From positions 32,001 through 96,000 of the forward strand of contig NZ_JAJCIC010000016.1 of the NCBI RefSeq assembly GCF_020554865.1: a stretch of 64,000 nt of DNA, written 5' to 3'. The DNA is from Lacrimispora sp. 210928-DFI.3.58 (GTDB taxonomy: Bacteria > Bacillota > Clostridia > Lachnospirales > Lachnospiraceae). Shown piece by piece: positions 63,811 to 64,000 of this stretch (positions are counted from its first letter, which is position 1; the number at the start of each line of letters is the position of its first letter). Made by a program: the position numbers and the translations under genes. The notes under the pieces are model-generated. The model did not search any database and was not told the DNA's origin. It worked only from the letters and a program-made list of their open reading frames with translations.

Positions 63811-64000
<190 letters not shown>

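Overview
The window comes from a low-to-mid GC Gram-positive anaerobe of the Lachnospiraceae (Clostridium cluster XIVa, in the neighbourhood of Hungatella, Lacrimispora or Enterocloster). Evidence: the first ~190 nt of a 16S rRNA gene at the right edge; a Firmicutes-type origin block (rpmH-rnpA-yidD-yidC-jag-mnmE-mnmG-rsmG, parAB with two parS sites, dnaA-dnaN-S4 protein-recF-gyrB-gyrA); bifunctional AdhE; an S-box riboswitch; and AGGAGG ribosome-binding sites throughout. I cannot name the species.

Left arm (1-9054) is carbohydrate and organic-acid catabolism on the minus strand. A yiaK-yiaL-TRAP set (diketogulonate-type sugar acid use) and a divergently separated LacI-family repressor share a 12-bp palindromic operator, GCAATCGATTGC, found intact twice and degenerate twice. 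Next comes a uroD-like methyltransferase, an APC-type permease and a 4-hydroxybutyrate dehydrogenase-like Fe-ADH, beside a divergent LysR gene.

9072-14669 is the most interesting block: an RNA-repair locus. RtcB RNA ligase is followed on the same strand by a structured interval and then an SPFH/band-7 protein. The interval contains a tRNA-like RNA in circularly permuted order: T-arm, closed acceptor hairpin, U8-A9-like linker, D-arm, with all the T-loop and D-loop contact bases kept. Two WYL-domain proteins are encoded divergently and are the likely regulators. adhE follows (consensus promoter with a Rex-type operator just downstream), then metK under a SAM-I riboswitch, a palindromic extragenic element, an amidohydrolase and murA.

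21786-37506 is an accessory catabolic island: ornithine-cyclodeaminase family protein, MoeA, DASS-type anion transporter, two Asp/Glu-racemase-superfamily enzymes (one lacking the first catalytic Cys), two MmgE/PrpD proteins (one interrupted by an in-frame TGA), tandem LysR genes, an octopine-dehydrogenase family enzyme, and a three-gene molybdo-oxidoreductase / four-cluster ferredoxin / FAD-NAD(P)H oxidoreductase module. The substrate is unknown. A nitrogen-bridged or unsaturated dicarboxylate is one idea.

37702-62938 is the conserved origin region: a membrane-anchored C39-like protein, a proline-rich protein with nine 42-bp repeats, DUF4446, parB, parA, parS, alpha/beta hydrolase, parS, nfo, rsmG, mnmG, mnmE, jag, yidC, yidD, rnpA, rpmH, an ECF S-component, oriC, dnaA, dnaN, S4 protein, recF, gyrB and gyrA. 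A duplicated terminator hairpin flanks a small inverted-repeat element after gyrA. The window ends with tRNA-Ser(GCT), two strong rRNA promoters and the start of 16S rRNA.
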